A stretch of 64,000 nt of DNA from Cetobacterium_A somerae (lineage in GTDB: Bacteria; Fusobacteriota; Fusobacteriia; Fusobacteriales; Fusobacteriaceae): NCBI RefSeq assembly GCF_044784365.2, contig NZ_CP173062.2, one strand, 5' to 3'. The first letter of the stretch is position 1, and every line of letters starts with the position of its first letter. This document shows, piece after piece, positions 44,666 to 54,260 of this stretch. The position numbers and the translations under genes are program-made. The notes under the pieces are model-generated. The model searched no databases, had not been told where the DNA came from, and was given only the letters and a program-made list of their open reading frames with translations.

Positions 44666-45868
44666 TTAAGAATTTTCTAACAGTTTTTTATATGTAGAGT
44701 TTATACCTATAGCACCTAAAGGAGCTGTTATTAAAACGCTTAAAATGGCTATAGCTTGCATTACTTCTCCACCAACAACTCCCATTTGAAGTGGAATACC
44801 AGCTTTTGCTGATTGAACAGTAGCTTTAGGTAAATATGCAATAACACAAAACAATCTCTCTCTGTATGTTAAATTTGTACCAATTAAAGCAATTAAAACT
44901 CCAATTGATCTTATAGATAAAGAATAAGTTAAAATTGTTAATCCAATAAAAAAGTAACCACCTACTAATCCTGGATTTATAGCCATTCCTACAAAAGTAA
45001 ATAGATATATTTTTCCATATTTCCATATCTCATTCATTCCTTTATGAATCTCTTTATACTTTTCTACTTGATAATAACGAATAAAAAATCCCAGAGACAT
45101 TATTGTTAATAGTGAATTATATAAAGTAAAATGAAACGTATTTTCTATAAATCTAAGGACTAAGCAAATTGTAAAAACTACAGCTATTTTTATCTTGTTA
45201 TTATTTATTTTTAAATAACTATATTTCCCAATCAATCCCACTAACCACCCAATTATTAAACTGACTACAATAGATACTGGTATAAGAAATATTTGAGTTT
45301 TAAAATCAAAAGTTCCACCATCGAGTTTTTGAAAATATATTGCTAAAAAAGATGTAAATAGAGTAATAGCTATTGTATCATCTGCAGATGCTCCCACTAA
45401 TAATAACTGTGGAATAGATTTTTTTTGACCAATATTTTTATCTATTAAACTTACCATAGATGGAATCAAAACTGCTGGGCTAACAGCAGCTATAATAAAC
45501 CCTAAAATAGCTCCTTGAATAAAAGTAAAACCTAAAAAAATAGTTGATAAATATGCTATTGCAAAACCTTCTAAAGTTGCAGGAATAATACTTAACAATA
45601 TAGCTGGTCGGCCTATTTTTTTTATTTGATCTGCACCTATACCAAGTCCCCCAATAAATAAAACGATTATTAAAGCTATATCTTTTAAAATTGGTGCTAA
45701 TTCAAGAGCTAACTCTGGTGTTTTATTTAAACCATATGGTCCAATTAAAACTCCTGCAATCATCATTCCAATTAAAGACGGGAACTTAATCTTTTCAAAA
45801 ATCTTCCCTACATAATTTGAATAAAATGCTAAAAAAATAAAAAAAAGTAAAACAATAAAGTAATTCAT
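44666..45868 (-). CDS. CPA-family Na+(or F-)/H+ antiporter under fluoride riboswitch control
   Basis: A 400-residue inner-membrane antiporter of the cation:proton antiporter (CPA2/KefB-like) family, with about 12-13 helices. Typical segments are LIGMMIAGVLIGPYGL near 32-47 and a VGASADDTIAITLF helix near 160, whose paired Asp residues are the expected ion site. There is no TrkA domain. The leader is a fluoride riboswitch with a terminator (45885-45960), and antiporters of this family are known members of fluoride regulons. A role in fluoride resistance is therefore likely, either expelling F- or compensating ion balance. Confidence 0.88.
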   Translation of the reverse strand: MNYFIVLLFFIFLAFYSNYVGKIFEKIKFPSLIGMMIAGVLIGPYGLNKTPELALELAPILKDIALIIVLFIGGLGIGADQIKKIGRPAILLSIIPATLEGFAIAYLSTIFLGFTFIQGAILGFIIAAVSPAVLIPSMVSLIDKNIGQKKSIPQLLLVGASADDTIAITLFTSFLAIYFQKLDGGTFDFKTQIFLIPVSIVVSLIIGWLVGLIGKYSYLKINNNKIKIAVVFTICLVLRFIENTFHFTLYNSLLTIMSLGFFIRYYQVEKYKEIHKGMNEIWKYGKIYLFTFVGMAINPGLVGGYFFIGLTILTYSLSIRSIGVLIALIGTNLTYRERLFCVIAYLPKATVQSAKAGIPLQMGVVGGEVMQAIAILSVLITAPLGAIGINSTYKKLLENS

Positions 45869-45884
45869 CTCTCTCCTCCTTGAA

Positions 45885-45960
45885 ATAAAAAAGACTCCTA
45901 CCCTTAAAAAAGAGTAGGAGTCATTAGCTTTCGCGTTTAATGGCGAACTCCATCGCCTAT
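45885..45960 (-). ncRNA. Fluoride (crcB) riboswitch with terminator expression platform
   Basis: On the minus strand the aptamer reads AGGCGATGGAGTTCGCC, then ATTAAACGCGAAAGCTAATG, then ACTCCTAC. This matches the conserved crcB motif, including the pseudoknot segments. The GACTCCTAC strand (45922-45914) then pairs with GTAGGAGTC (45901-45893) to form a terminator followed by six T, and the start codon follows about 17 bases later. Fluoride binding should hold GACTCCTAC in the aptamer context and prevent termination. Confidence 0.95.
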
Positions 45961-45981
45961 TTATTAAATTAATCTTTTATT

Positions 45982-46009
45982 ATTATATCATATTTTCAAA
46001 TAAAGTAAA
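45982..46009 (-). promoter_or_regulatory. Promoter of the fluoride riboswitch transcript
   Basis: On the minus strand a perfect TATAAT (45987-45982) is preceded after 16 bases by TTTACT (46009-46004), a partial -35 box. It places the transcript start just before the aptamer. Confidence 0.6.
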
Positions 46010-46067
46010 GAAATAATTTTACTGTATACAATATAACTAATATGTTCTATTAAAATATGAATTGTAC

Positions 46068-46096
46068 TTGACACAATAATTCTTTTATTATAAAAT
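46068..46096 (+). promoter_or_regulatory. Promoter of the GlcNAc/glucose PTS gene
   Basis: Perfect TTGACA (46068-46073), a 17-base spacer and TAAAAT (46091-46096). Confidence 0.72.
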
Positions 46097-46142
46097 ATGT
46101 TAGAAATAAAATTTCAAAAACAAATATATTTAGGAGGGAAAA

Positions 46143-47600
46143 ATGTTTAGTTATTTACAAAAAATAGGTAAAGCACTAATGGTTCCTGTTGCAGTTTTAC
46201 CAGCTGCTGCAATTTTATTAGGATTAGGTTACTTTATTGACCCAACTGGTTGGGGAGGAAATAGTGCGTTAGCTGCATTTTTAATTAAATCGGGGGCTGC
46301 GATAATAGATCAAATGCCTATATTATTTGCTGTTGGTGTTGCCTTTGGAATGTCTAAAGACAAAAATGGTTCTGCTGCTTTAACAGGTTTAGTAGGTTTC
46401 TTAGTACTTACTACATTATTATCACCTGGTGCTGTTGGACAAATTATGAAAATAGACAATGTACCTGTTGGATTTAGTAAAATAAATAACCAATTTATAG
46501 GTATCTTAGTTGGAGTTATCTCTTCAGCTTTATATAACAGATTTAGCGATGTTGAGTTACCTAAGGCTTTATCATTCTTTAGTGGAAAGAGATTAGTTCC
46601 AATCATTACATCATTTGTTATGATTATAGTTGCTTTCCTTTTAATGTATGTATGGCCAACAATTTATGATGGGCTAGTTAACTTTGGAGAGGGAATCAGT
46701 GGAATGGGAGCTGTTGGAGCTGGAATCTACGGATTCTTAAACAGACTTTTAATTCCTGTTGGATTACACCATGCTTTAAACTCAGTATTCTGGTTTGACG
46801 TTGCTGGAATCAATGATATCCCTAAATTCTTAGGTGGAGCTCAATCAATTGCAAATGGAACTGGAATCCCTGGAGTTACTGGAATGTATCAAGCTGGATT
46901 CTTCCCAATTATGATGTTTGGTCTTTTAGGAGCAGCAGTTGCTTTCGTAAAAACAGCTAAACCAGAGAATAAAGATAAAATTAAATCTATCATGATTGCT
47001 GCTGGATTTGCAACTTTCTTAACAGGAGTTACTGAGCCACTAGAGTTTGCATTCATGTTCGTTGCACCTGGATTATATTTAGTTCATGCTATATTAACTG
47101 GAATCTCTTTATTTATAGCTGCTACTATGCACTGGATTGCTGGATTTGGATTCTCTGCTGGATTAATAGATATGCTTTTATCATCTAGAAACCCACTAGC
47201 TACAGGATGGTATATGTTAGTTATACAAGGTATTGTATTCTTCTTCTTATACTACTTTATCTTCTACTTTATCATTACAAGATTTAATCTTAAAACTCCT
47301 GGAAGAGAGGATGCTGATCCTTCTGAAGAGGAAAATGCTCCATCAAAAGCTTCTACAAATGATGAGTTAGCTGAAAGAATGTTACCACTTTTAGGTGGAA
47401 CTGATAACTTAGTGACTATAGATAACTGTATCACTAGATTAAGACTTGATGTTAAAGATAGTTCATTAGTAAATGAAGTAGAAATTAAGAAATTAGGAGT
47501 AGCTGGAGTATTAAAACCAAGTAAAACTTCTGTTCAAATTATAGTTGGAACTCAAGTTGAGTTTGTAGCTAATGCTTTAAAAAGAATGACAGGAAAATAG
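46143..47600 (+). CDS. PTS permease EIICB, N-acetylglucosamine/glucose type
   Basis: A 485-residue PTS permease. Residues 1-380 form the glucose-class EIIC membrane domain (start SYLQKIGKALMVPVAVLPAA; NRLLIPVGLHHALNSVFWFD near 200). Residues 400-485 are EIIB, with the phosphorylated Cys in IDNCITRLRL near 428. There is no C-terminal EIIA, so it borrows a separate Crr-like protein. The VAGINDIPKFLGG and GIPGVTGMYQAGFFPIMMFG segments are more like GlcNAc permeases (NagE/NagP) than PtsG, so GlcNAc is my first choice, glucose second. It has its own promoter and terminator. Confidence 0.9.
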   Translation: MFSYLQKIGKALMVPVAVLPAAAILLGLGYFIDPTGWGGNSALAAFLIKSGAAIIDQMPILFAVGVAFGMSKDKNGSAALTGLVGFLVLTTLLSPGAVGQIMKIDNVPVGFSKINNQFIGILVGVISSALYNRFSDVELPKALSFFSGKRLVPIITSFVMIIVAFLLMYVWPTIYDGLVNFGEGISGMGAVGAGIYGFLNRLLIPVGLHHALNSVFWFDVAGINDIPKFLGGAQSIANGTGIPGVTGMYQAGFFPIMMFGLLGAAVAFVKTAKPENKDKIKSIMIAAGFATFLTGVTEPLEFAFMFVAPGLYLVHAILTGISLFIAATMHWIAGFGFSAGLIDMLLSSRNPLATGWYMLVIQGIVFFFLYYFIFYFIITRFNLKTPGREDADPSEEENAPSKASTNDELAERMLPLLGGTDNLVTIDNCITRLRLDVKDSSLVNEVEIKKLGVAGVLKPSKTSVQIIVGTQVEFVANALKRMTGK

Positions 47601-47612
47601 TTTTAAAATGAA

Positions 47613-47640
47613 AAGGTTGTCTTATAGACAGCCTTTTTTA
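47613..47640 (+). terminator. Intrinsic terminator of the PTS gene
   Basis: AAGGTTGTC pairs with GACAGCCTT (one G-U pair, five-base loop), followed by T. Confidence 0.82.
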
Positions 47641-47661
47641 TTTTACCTTAAAATTTGAATT

Positions 47662-47690
47662 TTGCTAAATTCAGTGATACACTGTATTAA
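47662..47690 (+). promoter_or_regulatory. Possible promoter of sbcD
   Basis: TTGCTA (47662-47667), 17 bases, TATTAA (47685-47690), 27 bases before the sbcD start. It is a moderate match only. Confidence 0.4.
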
Positions 47691-47717
47691 AGAAGAAATA
47701 ATTTAGGAGGGGCTTTT

Positions 47718-48893
47718 ATGAGAGTACTTCACACTTCTGATTGGCATTTAGGCAAAAAGCTTGAAGGACAATCAAGAATATTAGAACAAAAACTATTTAT
47801 TAATGCTCTAGAGACAGTTATAAAAGAGGAAAACATTGATTTAATTCTTTTAGCGGGAGACATATACGACACTTATAATCCATCAGCTGAAGCTGAGAAG
47901 CTATTTTTTGACAGTATAAAACAGTTATCTTTAAATGGTGAAGTAGGAATTATTATAATTCCTGGAAATCATGATAATCCTCAAAGATTAACTGCTGTAT
48001 CTCACTTAGCTAAAGACTATGGAGTTATAATCTATGATAGTGCATTTCAAGAAATTAATATCGGAAAATACGGCACTCTAAATATTTACAACTCTGTTCC
48101 AGGTGGAATTTTCATAGAAAAAAACAATAAAAAAATATATATATACAATCTTCCATTTCCAAGTGAAGCTACTTTAAATGAAACTTTTGATGATGTCAAG
48201 TTCAATACTAGAATCAAAGAGATTTTAGAAGAGGGTGTTCGTTACAATAACGAAAATATACCTAGTGTAGTAATGACTCATATCTATGTGGCTGGATCTA
48301 TGGGAGAGGGTGAAGTTGCTTTAGAACTTGGAGGCTCACGTGCAATTTCTACTAGTGATTTACCTGATGTCGATTATATAGCTTTAGGACATGTTCATAA
48401 ACCAATGTGCTTTGCAAACAAAAAAGCTTACTATTGTGGTTCTCCTATCGAGTATAGGGTAACTGAAAATAAATTTGATAAAAAGGTTTTTGTAGTTGAT
48501 ATATTAAAAGATTCAACTACTGTAAAGGAAATACCTTTAGAAAATTATAAGCCTATTAGAGAATATGATGTAATTGGAGCAGATGAGGCTATCAATAAAT
48601 CACTAGAACTTATCGATAAAAACGAATGGATCTATTTAAATGTAGAGTTAGAAGAACCTCTTACAAATTCTGTTATTAGAAAAATTAAATCTAATAAAAA
48701 TATTTTAGAAATAGTTCCAATCGTAAAAACAAAATCAAAAGAAATTGAAGTTACAAATTGTAACGAACAAACTCTTGAAGAGGCTTTTATTGAGTTTTAT
48801 AAAGAAGAAACAATGGGATTACCTCCAAATGACAACATAACGAAACTTTTCTTAGAAATTTTAGAGGAGGGAGAAAGTAATGAGACCAATTAG
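47718..48893 (+). CDS. sbcD: Exonuclease SbcCD, nuclease subunit D
   Basis: A 391-residue Mn-dependent nuclease subunit that with SbcC opens DNA hairpins and processes double-strand breaks. The metallophosphoesterase motifs are present: SDWHLGKKL (near 8), LAGDIYDTYNP (near 46), IPGNHDNPQR (near 78), MTHIYVAGS (near 188) and GHVHKP (near 226). The gene overlaps sbcC by 14 bases, so the subunits are coupled. Confidence 0.95.
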   Translation: MRVLHTSDWHLGKKLEGQSRILEQKLFINALETVIKEENIDLILLAGDIYDTYNPSAEAEKLFFDSIKQLSLNGEVGIIIIPGNHDNPQRLTAVSHLAKDYGVIIYDSAFQEINIGKYGTLNIYNSVPGGIFIEKNNKKIYIYNLPFPSEATLNETFDDVKFNTRIKEILEEGVRYNNENIPSVVMTHIYVAGSMGEGEVALELGGSRAISTSDLPDVDYIALGHVHKPMCFANKKAYYCGSPIEYRVTENKFDKKVFVVDILKDSTTVKEIPLENYKPIREYDVIGADEAINKSLELIDKNEWIYLNVELEEPLTNSVIRKIKSNKNILEIVPIVKTKSKEIEVTNCNEQTLEEAFIEFYKEETMGLPPNDNITKLFLEILEEGESNETN

Positions 48894-51888
48894 ATTAGAA
48901 ATAACTGGATTGCAAAGCTTTTCTAAAAAGCAGGTAGTTGACTTTGATGCCCTTACAACTCTTGGACTTTTTGGTATTTTTGGTGAAACTGGAAGTGGAA
49001 AATCTACAATATTAGATGCCATGATTTTTGCAATATTTGATGAAATACCAAGAACTATGGGTAGTAAAGGAAAAAATATAAGACCATGTTTAAACCAAGA
49101 TAGTAATACTTTAGAGGTTTATTTTAAATTTGCACTTGGAAAAGATATCTTTGAAATAACTAGATGTTATAAGAAAAAGTTTTCTAGAAAGGGTGAAGAG
49201 AAGTTTGAACAAAGTAATCCCATTTTAATTTTAAATGGAGATGTTATAGCTGATACAGTTAAAAATGTAGAAAGTAAAATAAATGAATTCTTTGGTATAA
49301 ATGTAAATGATTTTACGAGATCAGTTGTTTTACCTCAGGGTAAGTTCAGTGAGTTTTTAAAATTAAAAGGTGCTGACAAAATGACTATGTTAGAAAATAT
49401 CTTCGATTTAGAAAGATATGGAACTAAAATGTCTGAAAAAATAAAAATTAGAAATAATAAATTGAAAGAGGAGATCACCTCTTTAGAAAACCAAATTAAA
49501 GGAAAAGGTGATTGTTCCTTAGAAACAATAAATAATCTTAAAACCACTTTAACAACTAAAGAGGAAGAATATAATAATCTTTTGTCGAGTAAAAAAGAAC
49601 TATCTCAGGAATATAATGAATTAAAAGAACTAAAAGTTTTATTTGAAAAACTAGAGTCATATATATATGAACTTCAAAGATTAGATTTAGACAAAGAGGA
49701 TATTAATCTATGTAAAAATATCTTAAGTAAGCACGAAGTTGCACAATCTTTCAAAAGTATTATTGATGAAATAACAAATCTTAAAGAAAGTATTTTAAAT
49801 AATCAGACTAGTCTTTTAAAATCAAAAAATACTTTAGAGAATCTAAACTCCGCTCTTGAAATTCTTAAAGAACAAGAAAAAGAAAAACAACTTGAATTAG
49901 ACAAATTAATGTTAGAACTAGATAATTTAAAAGTGGATTATACTGAACTTGATAACTTACGTAAAGGAGATCAATATATTAGATCATTAAAGTTTAAAGA
50001 AAAGCTTTTAGAAGAAACTTTAAAGGATTCTGACTCAATATCTTCTGATTTAAAATCTTTATATGAAAAATTAAAAATTGATAGTGTATCACTGGAAAGT
50101 GAAAATAATAATCTTCAAAATCTTGAGAAAATAGATAAAGATAAGCTAATCTCTCTTGAAAATGAAATAAAAAAATTAAACACTGATATTAAATTATTAG
50201 AGGAAAAATTAAAAGAAAAAAATAAATTAGAGGCTGAGATTAAAAAAGAAAAGGCTTTAAAAGATTCAATAGTAATAGAGTTAGATAGTTATTTGAAAAA
50301 AATAGAAAATATTAACAAACAGCATCTTGAAAGTAAAGCTTTCGAAATATCTAAAAATCTTATCCATGGAGAATCTTGTCCTGTTTGTGGATCAAAGGAT
50401 CATCCAAATCCAGCTAAAGAGATTCAAAGTATAGACACATCTATTTTAGATGAATTATCTAAAACAAAGGAGCAGTTAGAACGAACTATAGTAGAAATAG
50501 ATACAAAACTTAATTATCATCTTGAAAAATTAAGTGAATTAAATGAATTAGATAATATAGATAATCTAAAAAATGAGCTTCAAATTAAAGAAAATATGAT
50601 AGGTGATTTAAAAGTTAAAGAAAAAGAGCTTTTAGAAAATGAAAAAGAGTTAAATAATAAAATTTCTACTTTAAAATCAAATATAAAAAATTATTCATCT
50701 AATATAGCTCAAAAAGAAAGTGAGTTAAATAAGATTAAAGAAAAATTAACTATATATGAAAAGGAAATTTTAGAGGAGAGAGAGAATATATCTTTACTTA
50801 AACTTGAAAGTGATTCTTTAGATTTTATTAGTAGTAGAAAAACCCTACTAGAAAATATGGATAGAGAGTATCGTGAGGTTTCTAATAAGAAGGAAAGTTT
50901 AGATATATCTCTTCGAAAAGTAAGAGATAATATCTTCAAGGATTTTAATACTATTCAAACTCTTTCTCTTGAAGTAATTAGTTTAGAAGAAAAGAATAAT
51001 CATTTAAAAGATACTTATAATGATAAAAAAGAGTGGCTGAAAATAGAAGCTACTAAAAATGGATTTTTGTCTATTGAAGACATATTAAAACATATCTTAG
51101 AGGATAGTAAAATAAACATATTAAAGGATAAAATATCATTATATGAAATAGATAGTATAAGATATCAAAGTTTAAAAGACGAGATAATAAAATCTATTGA
51201 TAATAGAGTTTTTAATAAAGAAAGATGGAATGAGTTAGAAGAAAAACTTGAAGCTTTAACAACTCAAGAGCAAAATCTTTTTAAAGAGATTACAGAGCAC
51301 AAAGGCGATTTAAATAGACTTGAACAACTAGCTCAAGAGTCTAAAGAGCTTTTAGAAAAAATAGATAAACTTACTTTAAAACAAGATGATATCATTATTC
51401 TTCAGAAAAAATTTGAAGGAAGAAAATTTGTAAAATTTTTAGCTAGAAAAAAATTAGATTATATTGCTTACGAAGCATCTAAAAGATTACAAAAAATTAC
51501 AAGAGGTCGATATATTTTAACAGTTGACAATAACTGTGATTTTAATATTATAGATGCTTTTAATAGTAATTTTACTAGAGAGTGTTCAACACTTTCAGGG
51601 GGAGAAACTTTTATTGTATCTCTTGTATTAGCACTAGCTTTATCTAGCCAACTACAGTTAAAAGGAAAAATACAACTTGAATTTTTCTTTTTAGATGAAG
51701 GATTTGGAACTTTAGATGCCACTCTTCTTGATAGGGTTATTGAAATTCTAGAGGAGATTAGATGGAAAGATGCAATGAAAATAGGAATTATAAGTCACGT
51801 TGAGGACTTAAAAATTAGAATTCCAAGAAGATTAGAAGTTACTCCAGCAATTCCTGGAGAATCAGGTAGTATAATAAAATTAATATAA
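48880..51888 (+). CDS. sbcC: Exonuclease SbcCD, SMC-like ATPase subunit C
   Basis: A 1002-residue Rad50-like ATPase. The N-terminal lobe has Walker A GETGSGKST (near 36). Two long coiled coils (about 180-480 and 520-850) flank the zinc hook SCPVCGSKDHP near residue 500. The C-terminal lobe has the signature LSGGETF and Walker B FFLDEGFGTLD. It works with SbcD in repair of breaks and palindromes. The ribosome site lies within sbcD. Confidence 0.95.
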   Translation: MRPIRLEITGLQSFSKKQVVDFDALTTLGLFGIFGETGSGKSTILDAMIFAIFDEIPRTMGSKGKNIRPCLNQDSNTLEVYFKFALGKDIFEITRCYKKKFSRKGEEKFEQSNPILILNGDVIADTVKNVESKINEFFGINVNDFTRSVVLPQGKFSEFLKLKGADKMTMLENIFDLERYGTKMSEKIKIRNNKLKEEITSLENQIKGKGDCSLETINNLKTTLTTKEEEYNNLLSSKKELSQEYNELKELKVLFEKLESYIYELQRLDLDKEDINLCKNILSKHEVAQSFKSIIDEITNLKESILNNQTSLLKSKNTLENLNSALEILKEQEKEKQLELDKLMLELDNLKVDYTELDNLRKGDQYIRSLKFKEKLLEETLKDSDSISSDLKSLYEKLKIDSVSLESENNNLQNLEKIDKDKLISLENEIKKLNTDIKLLEEKLKEKNKLEAEIKKEKALKDSIVIELDSYLKKIENINKQHLESKAFEISKNLIHGESCPVCGSKDHPNPAKEIQSIDTSILDELSKTKEQLERTIVEIDTKLNYHLEKLSELNELDNIDNLKNELQIKENMIGDLKVKEKELLENEKELNNKISTLKSNIKNYSSNIAQKESELNKIKEKLTIYEKEILEERENISLLKLESDSLDFISSRKTLLENMDREYREVSNKKESLDISLRKVRDNIFKDFNTIQTLSLEVISLEEKNNHLKDTYNDKKEWLKIEATKNGFLSIEDILKHILEDSKINILKDKISLYEIDSIRYQSLKDEIIKSIDNRVFNKERWNELEEKLEALTTQEQNLFKEITEHKGDLNRLEQLAQESKELLEKIDKLTLKQDDIIILQKKFEGRKFVKFLARKKLDYIAYEASKRLQKITRGRYILTVDNNCDFNIIDAFNSNFTRECSTLSGGETFIVSLVLALALSSQLQLKGKIQLEFFFLDEGFGTLDATLLDRVIEILEEIRWKDAMKIGIISHVEDLKIRIPRRLEVTPAIPGESGSIIKLI

Positions 51889-51907
51889 AAATGAATGCGA
51901 GGTTTTA

Positions 51908-52681
51908 ATGAGAACAATTGGAGTATTTGATTCTGGAGTAGGGGGAGTTTCAGTATTAAAAGAGGTTATAAAAGAGTTTCCCTATGATAATATCATCTAT
52001 TTTGGAGATAGTTTACATGCTCCTTATGGGGATAGAGAGATTGAAGAGATTCGTGCGCTCTGTCTAAAGGTCTCAGACTTCTTAGTTTATGAAAAAAAAG
52101 TTGATGCCATCGTTATAGCTTGTAATACAGCTACTGGAGCTGCTATGCATATAATGAAGGGAAGATATCATATCCCTGTTGTGGGAGTGGTTAATAATGG
52201 TGTTAAAGAGGGAATAAGAGTAACAAAAAATAAAAATATAGGAGTTATTGCTACTCCTGCCACAATTAAAATGGATATCTATTTAAAAGAGTTTAATAGA
52301 ATTGACAAAAATTTAAATATCTATCAAGTCAAATGTCCACTTTTTGTTGGAATGATTGAAAAAGGATGGATTGATAATGATGAGAGTAATCAATTAATAA
52401 AAGGTTATTTAAGTAATCTCCCTGAAAATGTTGATACTCTTATTTTAGGATGTACTCATTATCCATTAATTGAAAAATATATAAAGAGGCATTTTATTGG
52501 AAATATTGTAGATCCAGCTAAAGAAACTGCAAAATCTTTGAAACTAATTATAGGTGAAGGAGCATCTTCTAAAAAAATATCTATAAAGTTTTTTGTTAGT
52601 GGTGATTCTCAAAAATTCAAAGAAGTTGCTCAGGAGTTTTTAGGAACAGCTATTGATGAAGTCGAAAAAATTATCTTATAG
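51908..52681 (+). CDS. murI: Glutamate racemase
   Basis: A 257-residue cofactor-independent racemase that makes D-glutamate for peptidoglycan. The two catalytic cysteines are Cys72 (ACNTATGAA) and Cys182 (GCTHYPLI, with His184). The substrate-site DSGVGGVSVLKEV (near 8-20) and FGDSLHAPYGDR are present. It lies 19 bases after sbcC and 11 bases before a peptide-binding protein gene, so it is probably co-transcribed with both, an uncommon neighbourhood. Confidence 0.95.
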   Translation: MRTIGVFDSGVGGVSVLKEVIKEFPYDNIIYFGDSLHAPYGDREIEEIRALCLKVSDFLVYEKKVDAIVIACNTATGAAMHIMKGRYHIPVVGVVNNGVKEGIRVTKNKNIGVIATPATIKMDIYLKEFNRIDKNLNIYQVKCPLFVGMIEKGWIDNDESNQLIKGYLSNLPENVDTLILGCTHYPLIEKYIKRHFIGNIVDPAKETAKSLKLIIGEGASSKKISIKFFVSGDSQKFKEVAQEFLGTAIDEVEKIIL

Positions 52682-52692
52682 GGGAGGAGTTT

Positions 52693-54168
52693 ATGAAAAG
52701 GATTTGTTTGTTTTTATTTCTTATTTTTACAATGAGTGTTGCTATTTTTTCAGCAACAATTAATATAGTACAAGAGGGAGACCCTCGAACATTTGATCCA
52801 CACTTTGGAAACGATGGATTTTCTTTAAGAATAAATCGTTTGTTATATTCAAGACTTTTAGAAAAAAATTCAAATATGGAAACTGTTTTAGGAGTAGCTA
52901 AAAGCTATAAGTTTATAGATAATAAAACTATTAACTTTACTTTAAAAGACAATGTTTTTTTTCAAAATGGAGAAAACTTAACTTCTGAAGATGTTAAGTT
53001 TTCCTTTGAAAGAATGAAAAAATCTCCTAGAATTGCAGGTATATTACCTCCTATTAAAGAGATTATTATAAAGGATAAGTATAACTTTCAAATGATTTTA
53101 GAGAAACCATTTTCATCTATTATAGATCAACTTACACATCCTGCGCTAAGCATTGTAAGTAAAAATTATCTAACAAAAAATCCAGATATTTTAGTTGAAC
53201 AACCTATGGGAAGCGGTAAATATATTTTAGAAAGTTGGTCTCCAGGGGAGGGTTTGGTACTTGAACGATTTGAAAACTATTTTGATACTAAGCCAACTTA
53301 TGAAAAAATAAATATAAAAACAATACCTTTAGCAACAAATAGAACTATAGCTCTTGAAACAGGAGAAGCTGATATAGCCTTTTCACTACCACCTCAAGAT
53401 GAAAAAACTATTAATAGTAATGAAAATTTAAAATTTATATCTAAACCATCATATTCATATACATATATGGGTTTAAATTTAAAAAAAGATATTTTTAAAG
53501 ACTCTAATATAAGAAAAGGAATAAATTTAGCTATTGACAAAGAAGCTATTTTAGAAGTAGTTTTAAATGGAGAGGGAAAAATTGCTAACTCTCCAGTTGC
53601 TAAAGGAGTAAAAGGTCATAATCCAAATTTAAAAAATTTAGGATATGATAAAAATGAAGCTTCAAAACTTCTAACACCTTTAAAAGATAAAATTCTTACT
53701 TTAGCTACAATGAGTAATAATATAGATATTCAAACTGCTGAAATTATCGCCGGATATTTAAATGATATTGGAGTGAGTGTTCAAATTACTGTTTTAGAGC
53801 CTAGTATTTATTGGTTTAAAACTAATAGTGGAGAGTTTGATATGTTTATAGGATCTTGGGGAAGCGTTACAGGAGATTCTGACTACGCTCTTTATCCAAC
53901 TCACCACTCAAGCGCTTTTGGTGCACCAGGAAATCGTACATTTTTTAGTGATGAAAAAGTAGATAAACTTTTAGAAGAGGCTAGAAGCACTTTAGATAAA
54001 AATAAAAGAGAAATAATCTATCAACAGATTCAAGAGATTATTGTAAATAATAATAGCGAAGTAATGCTATTTTATAGAGATTTAAATGGTGCACTTAATA
54101 AAAAAGTACAAGGATTTGAAATGTATCCAATCCCAATACATGATTATTCTTTAGGAACTATTTATTAG
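52693..54168 (+). CDS. Family 5 extracellular solute-binding protein (peptide type), orphan
   Basis: A 491-residue periplasmic binding protein with a Sec signal (MKRICLFLFLIFTMSVAIFS) and no lipobox. Family 5 features include NIVQEGDPRTFDPHF near 24-38, FFQNGENLTSEDVKFSFERM near 95 and ARSTLDKNKREIIYQQIQEI near 435. It is similar in layout to the binding protein at 6103-7614. No permease or ATPase gene is adjacent. It follows murI by 11 bases with a GGGGAGGAG site, so a peptide or cell-wall-peptide ligand is conceivable but unproven. Confidence 0.87.
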   Translation: MKRICLFLFLIFTMSVAIFSATINIVQEGDPRTFDPHFGNDGFSLRINRLLYSRLLEKNSNMETVLGVAKSYKFIDNKTINFTLKDNVFFQNGENLTSEDVKFSFERMKKSPRIAGILPPIKEIIIKDKYNFQMILEKPFSSIIDQLTHPALSIVSKNYLTKNPDILVEQPMGSGKYILESWSPGEGLVLERFENYFDTKPTYEKINIKTIPLATNRTIALETGEADIAFSLPPQDEKTINSNENLKFISKPSYSYTYMGLNLKKDIFKDSNIRKGINLAIDKEAILEVVLNGEGKIANSPVAKGVKGHNPNLKNLGYDKNEASKLLTPLKDKILTLATMSNNIDIQTAEIIAGYLNDIGVSVQITVLEPSIYWFKTNSGEFDMFIGSWGSVTGDSDYALYPTHHSSAFGAPGNRTFFSDEKVDKLLEEARSTLDKNKREIIYQQIQEIIVNNNSEVMLFYRDLNGALNKKVQGFEMYPIPIHDYSLGTIY

Positions 54169-54196
54169 AATGATGATTCAAATTAAAGGAAAGCAT

Positions 54197-54225
54197 TTGA
54201 CTTTATGGTATCTATGAGGTAATAC
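54197..54225 (+). promoter_or_regulatory. Promoter of the 121-residue gene
   Basis: TTGACT (54197-54202), a 17-base spacer and TAATAC (54220-54225). The start would be near 54232, downstream of the ATG at 54228, which supports 54261 as the true translation start. Confidence 0.55.
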
Positions 54226-54260
54226 ATATGGTAATTAAGATAATAGAAGGGGTTGATACC

